Assembly: GCA_039185015.1 (NCBI GenBank)
Contig: JBCDAU010000015.1
Span: 1-64,000, forward strand
Length of the DNA stretch: 64,000 nt
Reading direction: 5' to 3'
Origin: JBCBSZ01 sp039185015
GTDB taxonomy: Bacteria; Actinomycetota; Acidimicrobiia; Acidimicrobiales; Poriferisodalaceae
In this document: positions 21,982 to 30,171 of the stretch, one piece after another
How positions within the stretch are numbered: position 1 is the stretch's first letter
Layout of the letters: each line of letters opens with the position of its first letter
Made by a program: the position numbers and the translations under genes
The notes under the pieces: model-generated
Database searches by the model: none
What the model was told of the DNA's origin: nothing
What the model saw: the letters and a program-made list of their open reading frames with translations, nothing else

Positions 21982-23310
21982 TCAGCGGAGCGCCGCGACC
22001 AGATCCCGGACGTCACGCTCGGAGCGGAGATCGAGCAGCCGGTCTGCGAGCTTCGACGCTGCGTCTCCGCCGACCACGGGGGAGGCCAACGCATCGAACT
22101 TGGCCCTCAGCCTGGTGCCCTGCAGGCTCAGATCGTCCGCCGGCCGGCTGACATCGGCTGCCGCTGCGTGCTCGCCGCGGCTCGTGCGGACGACCACACG
22201 GGTCTGCATCGACGCGAGCGCGGGATCGGTCTCGACGATCACCTTCGGGATGAACTCCTGGACGTCCGAGCGGTTGATCGGACCATCCTCGAAGCTCGCG
22301 ACCGCTGCGGTGTCGACGCCGTGGACCACGAGCGCCTGGGTCCCCCGCAGGCTGAACTTCGCCTCCAGGCCGGTGGCCGGATTCGGGATGCCGCACACGT
22401 CGAGGATGCCCGGGTTCACCGTCATCGTGATGCCCTCGACGTCGGACCCATCGACCCCACCAGACAGCACAGAGCTCGTCGCCTCGATCCCGGCGTGGGT
22501 CAGGTGGCAGGCGGCGTGGAACTTGAACAGCGTCCGCCGTGTCGCCCACGAGTCGGCCCAACGGGCGAGCAGATCCCCGTCGAGCGCTCCCGTACCGGCC
22601 GCCTGGGCGAAGCCCTGGTTGCCGTCGATCGCGCTCGGGCTCGCGGTGTAGCCCCTCGCAGCGAGCCGTGCCGCGAGCAGTCCGCGCTCGGCAGCCTGCC
22701 CCGGGTGCAGCGGCTTGGTCATCGTGCCGAAGTTGGCCTTCAGGCCCGACGCGCTGCTCGCGGCGATGCCCATCGCGGTGGCGAAGCCCTCGGCGTCCAG
22801 GCCGAGGAGATGGCTGGCCGCCGCAGCGGCGCCGAAGACACCGATCGTAGGGGTCGTGTGCCAGCCCCTGGCGTAGTGCTCGGTTCCGATCGATGCACCG
22901 ATGCGCGACTGGACCTCCAGCCCGACCACGTAGGCGGTCAAGAGGTCGGCTCCGGAGCGACCCTGCTCCTCGGCGAGCGCGAGCGCCGCCGGCACGAGCG
23001 GCACCGTCGGATGGCCCCCCATCACGGGCGAGGTGTCGTCGAAGTCGAGCGCGTGACCGGCAGCGCCGTTGATCATCGCCGCCCGCATCGGATCAGCCCG
23101 GAGCTCCGTGCCGACGAGCGAGCACGGGGCATCGCCGCAGCCGGCGAGCTCGTCGCGGAGCAACTGCGACAGCGGCTCCCGACTCCCGGCGAGGGCGCAA
23201 CCGACCCAGTCGAGAAGGCTGTGGTGCGCGACCGTGGCGACGTCATCCGGCAGGTCGGCATCGGTCAGAGCGCCGAACCGCTCCCACCACCCATCGGTCA
23301 GCTCGGACAC
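21982..23310 (-). CDS. MmgE/PrpD family protein
   Basis: 442 aa. The family contains 2-methylcitrate dehydratase (PrpD) and cis-aconitate decarboxylase. N-terminal helical domain with LLDWVGCALAGS and the characteristic GAAGHALDFDDTSPVMGGHPTVPLVPAALALAE, then HTTPTIGVFGAAAAASHLLGLD and SGLKANFGTMTKPLHPGQAAERGLLAA. The lid domain at the C-terminus is complete. It is downstream (9-bp gap) of the CoA-ester lyase gene on the same strand, so it likely processes an acid made or used by that enzyme. Exact reaction unknown. Confidence 0.88.
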   Translation of the reverse strand: MSELTDGWWERFGALTDADLPDDVATVAHHSLLDWVGCALAGSREPLSQLLRDELAGCGDAPCSLVGTELRADPMRAAMINGAAGHALDFDDTSPVMGGHPTVPLVPAALALAEEQGRSGADLLTAYVVGLEVQSRIGASIGTEHYARGWHTTPTIGVFGAAAAASHLLGLDAEGFATAMGIAASSASGLKANFGTMTKPLHPGQAAERGLLAARLAARGYTASPSAIDGNQGFAQAAGTGALDGDLLARWADSWATRRTLFKFHAACHLTHAGIEATSSVLSGGVDGSDVEGITMTVNPGILDVCGIPNPATGLEAKFSLRGTQALVVHGVDTAAVASFEDGPINRSDVQEFIPKVIVETDPALASMQTRVVVRTSRGEHAAAADVSRPADDLSLQGTRLRAKFDALASPVVGGDAASKLADRLLDLRSERDVRDLVAALR

Positions 23311-23319
23311 GTCGCCCCC

Positions 23320-24264
23320 TCAGATCAGCCCGCAGGCCTTCGCCCGGTCGACGGTCACCTGGAACAGCCGAGTCGTCGCCGCGTCGATCATCATCCCCTG
23401 GAAGTTCGCGGCGCCCTCGCCCTTCGCCTCTGCCTCGGCGACGGCCGCGATCGCGCCAAGCGCACGGTCGATCTCGTCCTGGCTCGGCGCGAACACCCGG
23501 TTGGCGATCTCGATCTGACTCGGGTGGATGCACCACTTGCCGACACCGCCCATGATGGCGAAGGTCCCGGCGCTGCGCTCGTAGCCGCCGGGGCTGGCGA
23601 AGTTGGCATAGGGCCCGTCGATGGCGTCGATGCCGGCGGAGCGGCACGCGACGATCATCCGGTGCCGGGCGTAGTGCCAGACGTCTCCCGGGTACTTGAG
23701 CGCTTCCTCGCCGTCGGTCACGCCGATGTGGCCGAGCCGCATCCCCTGGCTGGCCGACAGGTCGCCAACACCGAGCACAAGGGCCTCGAGGCGGTGGCTG
23801 CAGCGGGCGATCTCGTCGACGGTCTGGAGGGCCTCGACCTCCTCCACCAGGCACTCGATGCCGATGCGACCCACCTCGAGGCCGAGCTTGCGCTCCAGGC
23901 CGGTGAGCAGGTCGTCGACGAACCAGACGTCGCGGGGGCCCTTGATCTTCGGGACCATGATCACGTCGATGTTGGCGCCGGCGCCGGTGACGACCTCGAT
24001 GATGTCGTCGTGGCACCACTCGGTGTCGACGCTGTTGATCCGGTACGACCGGATCTTCGTGCCCCAGTCGAGCTCGTTGAGGCCAGCGATGATCTTCTTC
24101 CGGGCCGGGACCTTCGCTGACGGCGCGACGGCGTCCTCCAGGTCGAGGAACACCATGTCGGCCTCGCTCGCTGCGGCCTTGGCGATCATCTTCTCCGAGT
24201 GCCCGGGCGTGGACAGCTCCGACCGCCGAATCCTCTGCGGCCGCTCTCGATGCGCGTCGGTCAT
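23320..24264 (-). CDS. CoA-ester lyase (CitE/HpcH family)
   Basis: 314 aa. TIM-barrel aldolase that cleaves 3-hydroxy-acyl-CoA esters such as malyl-, beta-methylmalyl- or citramalyl-CoA. RRSELSTPGHSEKMIAKAA opens the barrel with the CoA-binding Arg/Ser-Pro motif; DMVFLDLEDAVAP has the metal-associated acidic residues; IDVIMVPKI and LVEEVEAL follow; GKWCIHPSQIEIAN contributes the lyase Asp/His-type site. Length is that of free-standing CitE-like lyases. Divergent from a nitroreductase gene, sharing the operator at 24284-24308. Confidence 0.88.
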   Translation of the reverse strand: MTDAHRERPQRIRRSELSTPGHSEKMIAKAAASEADMVFLDLEDAVAPSAKVPARKKIIAGLNELDWGTKIRSYRINSVDTEWCHDDIIEVVTGAGANIDVIMVPKIKGPRDVWFVDDLLTGLERKLGLEVGRIGIECLVEEVEALQTVDEIARCSHRLEALVLGVGDLSASQGMRLGHIGVTDGEEALKYPGDVWHYARHRMIVACRSAGIDAIDGPYANFASPGGYERSAGTFAIMGGVGKWCIHPSQIEIANRVFAPSQDEIDRALGAIAAVAEAEAKGEGAANFQGMMIDAATTRLFQVTVDRAKACGLI

Positions 24265-24283
24265 GGGCGAACCTTAGGCAAAG

Positions 24284-24308
24284 ACTTGTCATTCGACAAG
24301 CAAGTCTT
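24284..24308. promoter_or_regulatory. TetR-type operator, copy 1
   Basis: CTTGTC-ATTC-GACAAG (24285-24300) nested in AAGACTTG...CAAGTCTT (24281-24308). The core ACTTGTCA-N3-GACAAGCAAG recurs at 27045-27065. It lies between the divergent lyase and nitroreductase starts and overlaps the expected -35 of the latter. Confidence 0.7.
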
Positions 24309-24316
24309 CGCGTGCC

Positions 24317-24322
24317 TACGCT
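24317..24322 (+). promoter_or_regulatory. -10 box (TACGCT) of a leaderless promoter
   Basis: TACGCT 6 nt before the ATG at 24329; the operator sits about 10 bp upstream. Confidence 0.5.
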
Positions 24323-24328
24323 CCCGAC

Positions 24329-24772
24329 ATGATGGGGATGACCGACGAGCAGGTCCTCGAGTTCAATCGAGGCGTCATCGACGCGTTCCGGGCCAACGGT
24401 GGCGAGCTCAGCGAGGGCCCGCTGGCAGGGAACCCGACGCTGCTGATGACGATGACCGGGGCGAGATCCGGGCGCAGGCTCACGACACCGCTCACCTATG
24501 TCGCCGACGACGACGGAGCGCTCATCGTGATGGCGTCGGCAGGCGGCAGTCCGGATCTCCCGGCGTGGGCGCACAACATCCGAGCCGATCCAACCGTCAC
24601 GCTCGAGGTGCGCGACGAGACCTACGCCGCGACCGCCGAGGAGACCCACGACGCCGACCGAGACCGGGCCTTCGCACGGATGATCGAGGCCTTCCCTCGC
24701 TTCGGCGGCTACCAGGACGCCGTCGAGCGGGTCATCCCGCTGTTCCGTCTCGTCCGGGCGACGACGTCCTGA
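24329..24772 (+). CDS. Deazaflavin (F420)-dependent nitroreductase family protein
   Basis: 147 aa, Ddn/DUF385 family. TMTGARSGRRLTTPLTYVADDDGALIVMASAGG followed by PAWAHNIRADPTVTLEV are the family's F420-phosphate-binding and core motifs. Homologues reduce quinones or nitroimidazoles with F420H2 (M. tuberculosis Ddn). Three ATGs occur within the first ten codons (24329, 24332, 24338); the leaderless -10 favours the first. Sits divergently from the CoA lyase under a shared operator, so it probably belongs to the same regulon. Confidence 0.88.
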   Translation: MMGMTDEQVLEFNRGVIDAFRANGGELSEGPLAGNPTLLMTMTGARSGRRLTTPLTYVADDDGALIVMASAGGSPDLPAWAHNIRADPTVTLEVRDETYAATAEETHDADRDRAFARMIEAFPRFGGYQDAVERVIPLFRLVRATTS

Positions 24773-24784
24773 TGACGATTGTCT

Positions 24785-25267
24785 TCAGGACGCGCCTCGC
24801 CGCTTGAGCAGGACGGTCCGTTCGAGCTCGCACACCACGTCGCCGTGCTGGTTGCGGCCCCAGTGCTTGAACCGGACCACACCGGCGTCGTCGCGGTCCT
24901 CCGCCGGCCGTACCGCCAACACCTCGGTGTAGGCGGTGATCGTGTCGCCATGGTGAACGGGCTTCTTGAACCGCACCTGGTCGAGACCGAGCTCGGCGAT
25001 GGCGTTCTCGGCGGTGTCCTGGCTCGTGAGCCCGACCGTCATCGACCCCGTGATCAAGCCGAAGACCAGGCGACCGTCACCCAGCGGAGAGCCGCGCATG
25101 GCCTCCTCGTTCCAGTGGCCCTGGGCGGTGTTCATCACCTGCTTGGTGAGGAGGTTGTTCTCGACCTCGTCGATCGTGGCCGCGCGCGCGTGACGCATCC
25201 GCTGGCCCACCTCGAAGTCCTCGAAGTAGTTGCCGTCGCCGGTGAGGTGACCCTGCGATGCGCTCAT
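24785..25267 (-). CDS. MaoC-like (hot-dog) acyl-CoA hydratase, subunit 1
   Basis: 160 aa single hot-dog domain: YFEDFEVGQRMRHARAATI, LTKQVMNTAQGHWNEEAM in the place of the usual D-x-N-P-x-H hydratase motif (His kept, Asp not obvious), DQVRFKKPVHHGDTI and GRNQHGDVVCELERTVLL. Its ATG overlaps the TGA of the acyl-CoA dehydrogenase gene. Together with the second MaoC gene of this operon it could form a hetero-oligomer, as in mycobacterial HadAB or ChsH. Resembles hydratases acting on mesaconyl/itaconyl- or 3-methylglutaconyl-type CoA esters, but substrate is unproven. Confidence 0.85.
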   Translation of the reverse strand: MSASQGHLTGDGNYFEDFEVGQRMRHARAATIDEVENNLLTKQVMNTAQGHWNEEAMRGSPLGDGRLVFGLITGSMTVGLTSQDTAENAIAELGLDQVRFKKPVHHGDTITAYTEVLAVRPAEDRDDAGVVRFKHWGRNQHGDVVCELERTVLLKRRGAS

Positions 25268-26502
25268 CGGAGCGGGGTCGGCGGCAGGAGCGAGTCGGAC
25301 ACGAGCCGCAACATGATCTCGGAGGTGCCCTCGAAGATCTTGGTGAGCCGGGCGTCGCGCCAGTAGCGCTCGATCGGGAAGTCGGTGGTGTAGCCGGCAC
25401 CGCCGTGGATCTGGAGCGCCTCACTCGTGACCCGCTCCGACATCTCGGCAGCGAGGTACTTGACCATCGCGCCCTCCATGTCCGGCGAGGTCGTGTTGTC
25501 GTAGCCGCCCAGGTCGGTGTTGGCCGCGACCTGATACATCAGCGCCCGGCACGACTCCACCTCGGCGGCCATGTGGGCGATCTTGAAACGCATCGCCTGG
25601 AAGTCGCCGATCGGTCGGCCGAACTGCTCTCGCTCCTGGACGTAGCGGATCGAGTCCTCGAGCGCCCCGCGGGCGAGACCGATCGAGCGGGCGGCGGTGT
25701 GGATCCGCGGGACGGTCATGCCGCGAGCGGCAGCGAGGAACCCGGCCTTCGGGTCGCGTTCCTGACCGCTCTGCTCTCGCTCGTAGCCGATGAGGCCGTC
25801 CTCGGGAACGAAGCAGTCGCTGAACGACAGGTCGTAGGTGTTCCAGCCGTGGTAGCCGATCTTGCGGATCGGGTTGCCGGTGCAGCCGTCCGGGAACGCG
25901 CCCGGCTCCTTGTGGAGGATGAAGCGACGGATGCCGCTGTGGCGGTTCTCCGGGTCGTAGGGCGTGATGCGGGCGACGACGAGGATCGCATCGGACTGAT
26001 CGGCGAAGGTGCACCACATCTTCTGGCCGTTGAGCACCCAACCACCATCGACCCGGTCTGCCCGGGTGCGGATCGAGGCGATGTCGGAGCCGGCGTCGGG
26101 CTCCGACATGGCGAAGGAGCCGAGCCACTCGCCGCGTGCGGCGAGCGGGTAGTACTTCGCCTTCTGGGACGGATCGAGGCCCGCGGCCATGCCGGAGCGG
26201 GCGATGATCGACGCGACCGACATCCACGCCCGTGCGAGCTCCTCGGTGATGAGCGCGTACTCGAACACGCCGAGGCCCAGTCCGTCGTACTTCTCGGGGA
26301 CCATGATCCCGAAGAAGCCGAGCTCGCCCATCTCCTTGCGGAGCTCGTCGGGGATCATGCCGTGCTCGGGATCGAGCTCGTTGGCGATCGGCAGCACCCG
26401 GTTCATGGCGAAGTCGCGGGCCAGCCCCTGGATGGCGACGCGGTCATCGGTTCGATACGGCGCCGGGATGGGCGGTCGGGGATCGACGATCTGGCGGGGC
26501 AT
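25264..26502 (-). CDS. Acyl-CoA dehydrogenase
   Basis: 412 aa. FAD enzyme introducing an alpha-beta double bond into an acyl-CoA. Family motifs: MVPEKYDGLGLG, FAMSEPDAGSDIASI, GYHGWNTYDLSF (substrate/FAD region), REQFGRPIGDFQAMRF, QIHGGAGYTTDFPIERYWRDA and EGTSEI with the catalytic Glu in the short-/medium-chain position. ATG overlaps the stop of MaoC 2 and its TGA overlaps the ATG of MaoC 1, so the three are translationally coupled. Branched-chain or methylsuccinyl-type substrates fit the neighbourhood. Confidence 0.92.
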   Translation of the reverse strand: MPRQIVDPRPPIPAPYRTDDRVAIQGLARDFAMNRVLPIANELDPEHGMIPDELRKEMGELGFFGIMVPEKYDGLGLGVFEYALITEELARAWMSVASIIARSGMAAGLDPSQKAKYYPLAARGEWLGSFAMSEPDAGSDIASIRTRADRVDGGWVLNGQKMWCTFADQSDAILVVARITPYDPENRHSGIRRFILHKEPGAFPDGCTGNPIRKIGYHGWNTYDLSFSDCFVPEDGLIGYEREQSGQERDPKAGFLAAARGMTVPRIHTAARSIGLARGALEDSIRYVQEREQFGRPIGDFQAMRFKIAHMAAEVESCRALMYQVAANTDLGGYDNTTSPDMEGAMVKYLAAEMSERVTSEALQIHGGAGYTTDFPIERYWRDARLTKIFEGTSEIMLRLVSDSLLPPTPLR

Positions 26503-26993
26503 CAGGCGTCCCTCCGCTTGGCGACGAGGTTGGTGCGGCGATAGTCCACGACCAGCTCGCCTCGCTGGTTGTGGGCCTCGGTGTGCCAGGTGACGATGCC
26601 GACGTTCGGGCGGCTCTCCGACTCCCGGGTCTCGACGACCTTCGACGAGGCGGTGACCGTGTCGCCAGGGTGGACCGGCCGGTGGAAGGTGACGTCGTCC
26701 ATGCCGAGGAACGGTCCACCGGACTCGCTGAGGTCCTCGACGGACAGGCCGACCACCGTGCAGAGCACGAGCATCGGGTTGATCACGACGTCCGGATGGC
26801 CGTGTGCCCGAGCGAACTCCGCGTTGAGGTGCATCGGGTTCCAGTTGCAGGTGGCGGTCGAGAAGACGGCGTTGTCGCCGTCGGTCAGGGTCCGACCCCA
26901 GTGGTGGGGCAGCACCTGATCGACCTCGAAGTCCTGGAACTGGTTGCCCTTGCTCACGACCGGGAACGAGTCGAAGTCGATCTCGTCGGCCAT
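26502..26993 (-). CDS. MaoC-like (hot-dog) acyl-CoA hydratase, subunit 2
   Basis: 163 aa, ATG at 26993 with GGGAGG upstream. QFQDFEVDQVLPHHWGRTLTD, then TCNWNPMHLNAEFA, a hydratase-2 motif with Asn in place of the catalytic Asp but N-P-x-H kept, then VTFHRPVHPGDTV and EAHNQRGELVVDYRRTNLV. The non-identical active-site changes in the two MaoC proteins of this operon suggest a complementing heterodimer. First gene of the minus-strand operon, divergent from the CoA-transferase gene with the palindromic operator between them. Confidence 0.87.
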   Translation of the reverse strand: MADEIDFDSFPVVSKGNQFQDFEVDQVLPHHWGRTLTDGDNAVFSTATCNWNPMHLNAEFARAHGHPDVVINPMLVLCTVVGLSVEDLSESGGPFLGMDDVTFHRPVHPGDTVTASSKVVETRESESRPNVGIVTWHTEAHNQRGELVVDYRRTNLVAKRRDA

Positions 26994-27044
26994 CCGGTGC
27001 CTCCCTCCCTGGTGCGTGGCGACCCCGTGGACAGTAGTCAACGT

Positions 27045-27075
27045 ACTTGTCAGCTGACAAGCAAGCTCGTAGGTT
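27045..27075. promoter_or_regulatory. TetR-type operator copy 2 with overlapping promoter
   Basis: Perfect 16-bp palindrome CTTGTCAGCTGACAAG (27046-27061); 18 of 21 positions equal to copy 1 at 24284-24304. On the + strand TTGTCA (27048-27053) and TAGGTT (27070-27075) are spaced 16 bp as -35 and -10, so a bound repressor would block RNA polymerase. Confidence 0.75.
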
Positions 27076-27095
27076 GAGCCCACGAGGGGGATGCC

Positions 27096-28325
27096 ATGAC
27101 CGTCGAGGACCACACGACCGCCCACCGCCACGGCGCTCCGATGCGATCGGAGCGATCCGGCCCCCTGAGCGACGTCCGGGTGATCGACCTGACCCAGGCG
27201 CTCGCCGGGCCGTACTGCACGATGATCCTGGGCGACCAGGGCGCCGACGTCGTGAAGGTCGAGCCGCCGAGCGGCGACATGTCCCGGTTCATCGGTCCGT
27301 ACACCGAGGTCGACGACGAGCACCACTTCGGCGGCTATCACGCCTCGATCAACCGCAACAAGCGATCGATCGTCCTCGACCTCAAGGAGCCCGAGGACCG
27401 TGCTCGACTCCTCGACCTGGTCGCGGACGCCGACGTCGTCGTCGAGAACTACCGGGCCGGCGTCATGGACAAGCTGGGTCTGTCGTACGAGACGATGCGG
27501 GAGCGCAACCCTCGGCTCGTGTACGCCGCCATCCGCGGCTTCGGTGATCCCCGCACTGCCGAGAGTCCCTACGTCGACTGGCCGGCCTACGACATCGTCG
27601 CCCAGTCCATGAGCGGTCTCGTGTCCTACACCGGCACGACCGATGGCGATCGCGTCGCGAGCGGGCCGAGCGTCGGGGACCTGTACCCGGCGACGATGGC
27701 GGTCGTCGGCATCCTGTCTGCGCTGCACCACGCTCGAGCGACCGGCGAGGGCCAGTTCGTCGACGTCGCCATGGTCGACTCGCTCGTCGCGCTGTGTGAG
27801 TCGATGGTCTGGCGGTACTCGTACACCGGTGAGGTGCAGCAACCCCGTGGTACCGAGCATCCATCGCTCTGTCCGTTCGAGATCTACTCGACGGCAGACG
27901 GTGCCTGCGCCATCGCCGCACCCGGCCCGAACCACTGGGAAGCCCTCTGTCGCGCCATGGGGCGGGACGACCTGATCGACACCGACGAGACCCGATCGGC
28001 ACGACGCCGGGTGGTGCACCGGGCAGCGGTTCGGAAGGCGATCGAAGCCTGGACGGGTACCCGACCGACCGCTGACGTCGTCGACGCCCTCGCCGGCAAG
28101 GTGCCGGTCGGGCCCGTCAACGATGCGACCACGTTGTTCGACGACCCGCACGTCGCCGCCCGCGGCACGCTCGTCGCCGTCGAGCATCCGGGCTCGGAGC
28201 GGCCCGTCCTCACGCCGAACACACCGATCCGCTACACGGAGACGCCCGGCGGGGTCTACCGCCGGGCGCCGAAGCTGGGCGAGCACACCGAGGACGTCCT
28301 GGCCGAGATGGAGACCGATCGATGA
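27096..28325 (+). CDS. CaiB/BaiF family CoA-transferase (class III)
   Basis: 409 aa, ATG after GAGGGGG. Transfers CoA between acyl-CoA and a free acid. SDVRVIDLTQALAGPYCTMILGD-type opening, KVEPPSGDMSR, NRNKRSIVLDLK, VENYRAGVMDKLG, and GPSVGDLYPATMAVVGIL, where the GD Asp is the expected acyl-anhydride nucleophile. PVGPVNDATTLFDDPHVAARG is typical of the small domain. First of four overlapping plus-strand genes (transferase, hydrolase, TetR, SDR). It would activate the substrate of the dehydrogenase/hydratase set transcribed divergently. Confidence 0.92.
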   Translation: MTVEDHTTAHRHGAPMRSERSGPLSDVRVIDLTQALAGPYCTMILGDQGADVVKVEPPSGDMSRFIGPYTEVDDEHHFGGYHASINRNKRSIVLDLKEPEDRARLLDLVADADVVVENYRAGVMDKLGLSYETMRERNPRLVYAAIRGFGDPRTAESPYVDWPAYDIVAQSMSGLVSYTGTTDGDRVASGPSVGDLYPATMAVVGILSALHHARATGEGQFVDVAMVDSLVALCESMVWRYSYTGEVQQPRGTEHPSLCPFEIYSTADGACAIAAPGPNHWEALCRAMGRDDLIDTDETRSARRRVVHRAAVRKAIEAWTGTRPTADVVDALAGKVPVGPVNDATTLFDDPHVAARGTLVAVEHPGSERPVLTPNTPIRYTETPGGVYRRAPKLGEHTEDVLAEMETDR

Positions 28326-29560
28326 CCATCCCCACCGACCTCGCCGCACGATGCGCCGCCGACGGCGAGATGCGCATCGCCACCCGGCACTGGACCGGCG
28401 GCATCCGGCTCGTGATCGACGACGAGGTCGTCGGCGTGTCCTTCGTCGAGGGCGAGCCGCGCGACGAGATCCCCGCCGCCGGCGACGGCGTCATCGAGCT
28501 CAGCGGCCCCATGGACGTCTGGGGTCCGCTGCTCTCCGCCGTCCCGCCACCGTTCCTCAACGACGTGGCCGTCGCCGCCGGCCTCGGGCTGCGGGTTCCG
28601 ACCGACGATCTGCTGTGGTGGCAGTACCTCCCGGCTGTGGCCCGCCTCGTCGAGCTGCTGCGCCCGCCGGCCGAGCTCCCCAGCCGCGCCGCGCGTCCGA
28701 GCGCGCCGGGCACGTGGGACGCACCGACCGGCGGCTACGTGCACGTCGAGCTCGACGGCCTCGACCATCGCATCTACGTCGAGCAGGCCGGTCGGGGCAT
28801 CCCGATGCTGCTCCAGCACACCGCCGGGTCGCACGGCTCGCAGTGGCGCCACCTGATGGAGCGCACCGAGCTCACCGATCAGTTCCGCCTGATCGCCTAC
28901 GACCTGCCGTTCCACGGCAAGTCGGTGCCGCCGGAGGGGCGGGAGTGGTGGGCCGAGACCTACCGGCTCACCGGCGAGTTCCTCCGCCAGGTCCCGCTCG
29001 CCGTGTCGGCCGCGCTCGAGCTGGACCGGCCCGTCTTCATGGGGTGCTCGGTCGGCGGGCTGCTCGCCTTGGACCTCGCCTACCACCACCCTGACGAGTT
29101 CCGGGCCGTGATCTCGCTCGAGGGCGCGCTGAAGATCGAGGGGAACATCGACTCCCTGACCGGTTTCTGGCATCCGGAGGTGTCGAACGAGACCAAGGCC
29201 CGCATGATGGACGGGCTGATGTCTCCCACCTCGCCCATCGCGCTGCGCCGCGAGACGACCCAGGTCTACGCCGCAGGCTGGCCGCCGGCGTTCCTCGGCG
29301 ACCTGCACTACTACCTCGTCGACTTCGACCTCCGGAAGGACGCGCACGAGATCGACACCGACCGGGTCGGCGTGCACATCCTGTCCGGGGAGTACGACTA
29401 CAGCGGCACCGTCACCCTCGGGCGCGAGGCGCACGAGGCGATTCCGGGCTCCACGTTCACGGAGATGGCAGGCGTCGGCCACTTCCCGATGTCGGAGCAC
29501 CCCGACGTCCTCGTCGAGCATCTCGGCCCTGTCCTCGAATCGATCAGGAACGCGTCGTGA
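28322..29560 (+). CDS. Alpha/beta hydrolase with extra N-terminal domain
   Basis: 412 aa; ATG overlaps the transferase TGA. Residues about 1-130 form an additional domain (GGIRLVIDDEVVGVSFVEGE; GVIELSGPMDVWGPLLSAVP) with a hint of SCP2/sterol-carrier character; I cannot assign it firmly. The hydrolase part has LLQHTAGSHGSQW at the oxyanion loop, GCSVGG with the nucleophile, LSGEYDYS with the acid and GVGHFP with the His: a full triad. An amide, ester or C-C hydrolase for a CoA-linked or lipid substrate is plausible. Confidence 0.85.
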   Translation: MTIPTDLAARCAADGEMRIATRHWTGGIRLVIDDEVVGVSFVEGEPRDEIPAAGDGVIELSGPMDVWGPLLSAVPPPFLNDVAVAAGLGLRVPTDDLLWWQYLPAVARLVELLRPPAELPSRAARPSAPGTWDAPTGGYVHVELDGLDHRIYVEQAGRGIPMLLQHTAGSHGSQWRHLMERTELTDQFRLIAYDLPFHGKSVPPEGREWWAETYRLTGEFLRQVPLAVSAALELDRPVFMGCSVGGLLALDLAYHHPDEFRAVISLEGALKIEGNIDSLTGFWHPEVSNETKARMMDGLMSPTSPIALRRETTQVYAAGWPPAFLGDLHYYLVDFDLRKDAHEIDTDRVGVHILSGEYDYSGTVTLGREAHEAIPGSTFTEMAGVGHFPMSEHPDVLVEHLGPVLESIRNAS

Positions 29561-30171
29561 ACCGACAGCAGGAGCGCAGCGCTCGGTCCACGCGAGCGCT
29601 GCTCGACGCCGCATCCGAGCTCATCGTCGACGGCGGCTTCGACTCGCTGACGTTCGCGGCCATCGGAGAGCGGGCCGGGTACAGCCGCGGCCTCGTGACG
29701 GCTCGCTTCGGTTCCAAGGACGGACTGATCGAGGCGCTCATCGAGCGCATCGTCGAGACCTGGAACCATCGCAACGTCCTGCCCCAGACCAAGGGACGCA
29801 CCGGGCTCGACGGCGTCTCGATCGTGCTCGAGGCCATCCGAGCGCAGGCAGAGCGCGACGCGAGCGGATTGCGGGTGCTCTACGCCCTCAGCTTCGAGGC
29901 GATCGGCGGCGACCAGGAGCTGCACAGCCGTGTCGCCAAGTTCCACGACACGATGCGCACCGACTTCCTCACCATGATCCGCCGCGGGAAGCGCGACGGC
30001 TCCATCTCTGCGGTGATCAACCCCCGCCGCGAGGCCGTGCTGATCCTGGGCGGGCTCCGGGGCATCGCGTACCAATGGATGCTCGAACCGGATGCCCTCG
30101 ACGTCGTCGATGCCCTCCGGTATCTCCACGACACCACGATCGATCGACTCGCCTCCGAGGAGCAGCCATGA
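29557..30171 (+). CDS. TetR-family transcriptional regulator
   Basis: 204 aa; GTG start overlapping the previous TGA. N-terminal HTH: RSTRALLDAASELIVDGGFDSLTFAAIGERAGYSRGLVTARFGSK is a canonical TetR DNA-binding helix set, followed by a ligand-binding all-alpha domain. It is the only regulator gene in the catabolic cluster and is co-transcribed with the CoA-transferase, so it is the best candidate to bind the palindromes at 24284 and 27045 and be released by an acyl-CoA. Confidence 0.92.
   Translation: MNRQQERSARSTRALLDAASELIVDGGFDSLTFAAIGERAGYSRGLVTARFGSKDGLIEALIERIVETWNHRNVLPQTKGRTGLDGVSIVLEAIRAQAERDASGLRVLYALSFEAIGGDQELHSRVAKFHDTMRTDFLTMIRRGKRDGSISAVINPRREAVLILGGLRGIAYQWMLEPDALDVVDALRYLHDTTIDRLASEEQP

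Noticed and set aside
22168..24120. 650-codon plus-strand open frame
   Set aside because: Antisense shadow of the MmgE/PrpD and CoA-lyase genes; low-complexity composition (R, D, G, V) and no domain, while the minus-strand proteins carry clear family motifs.
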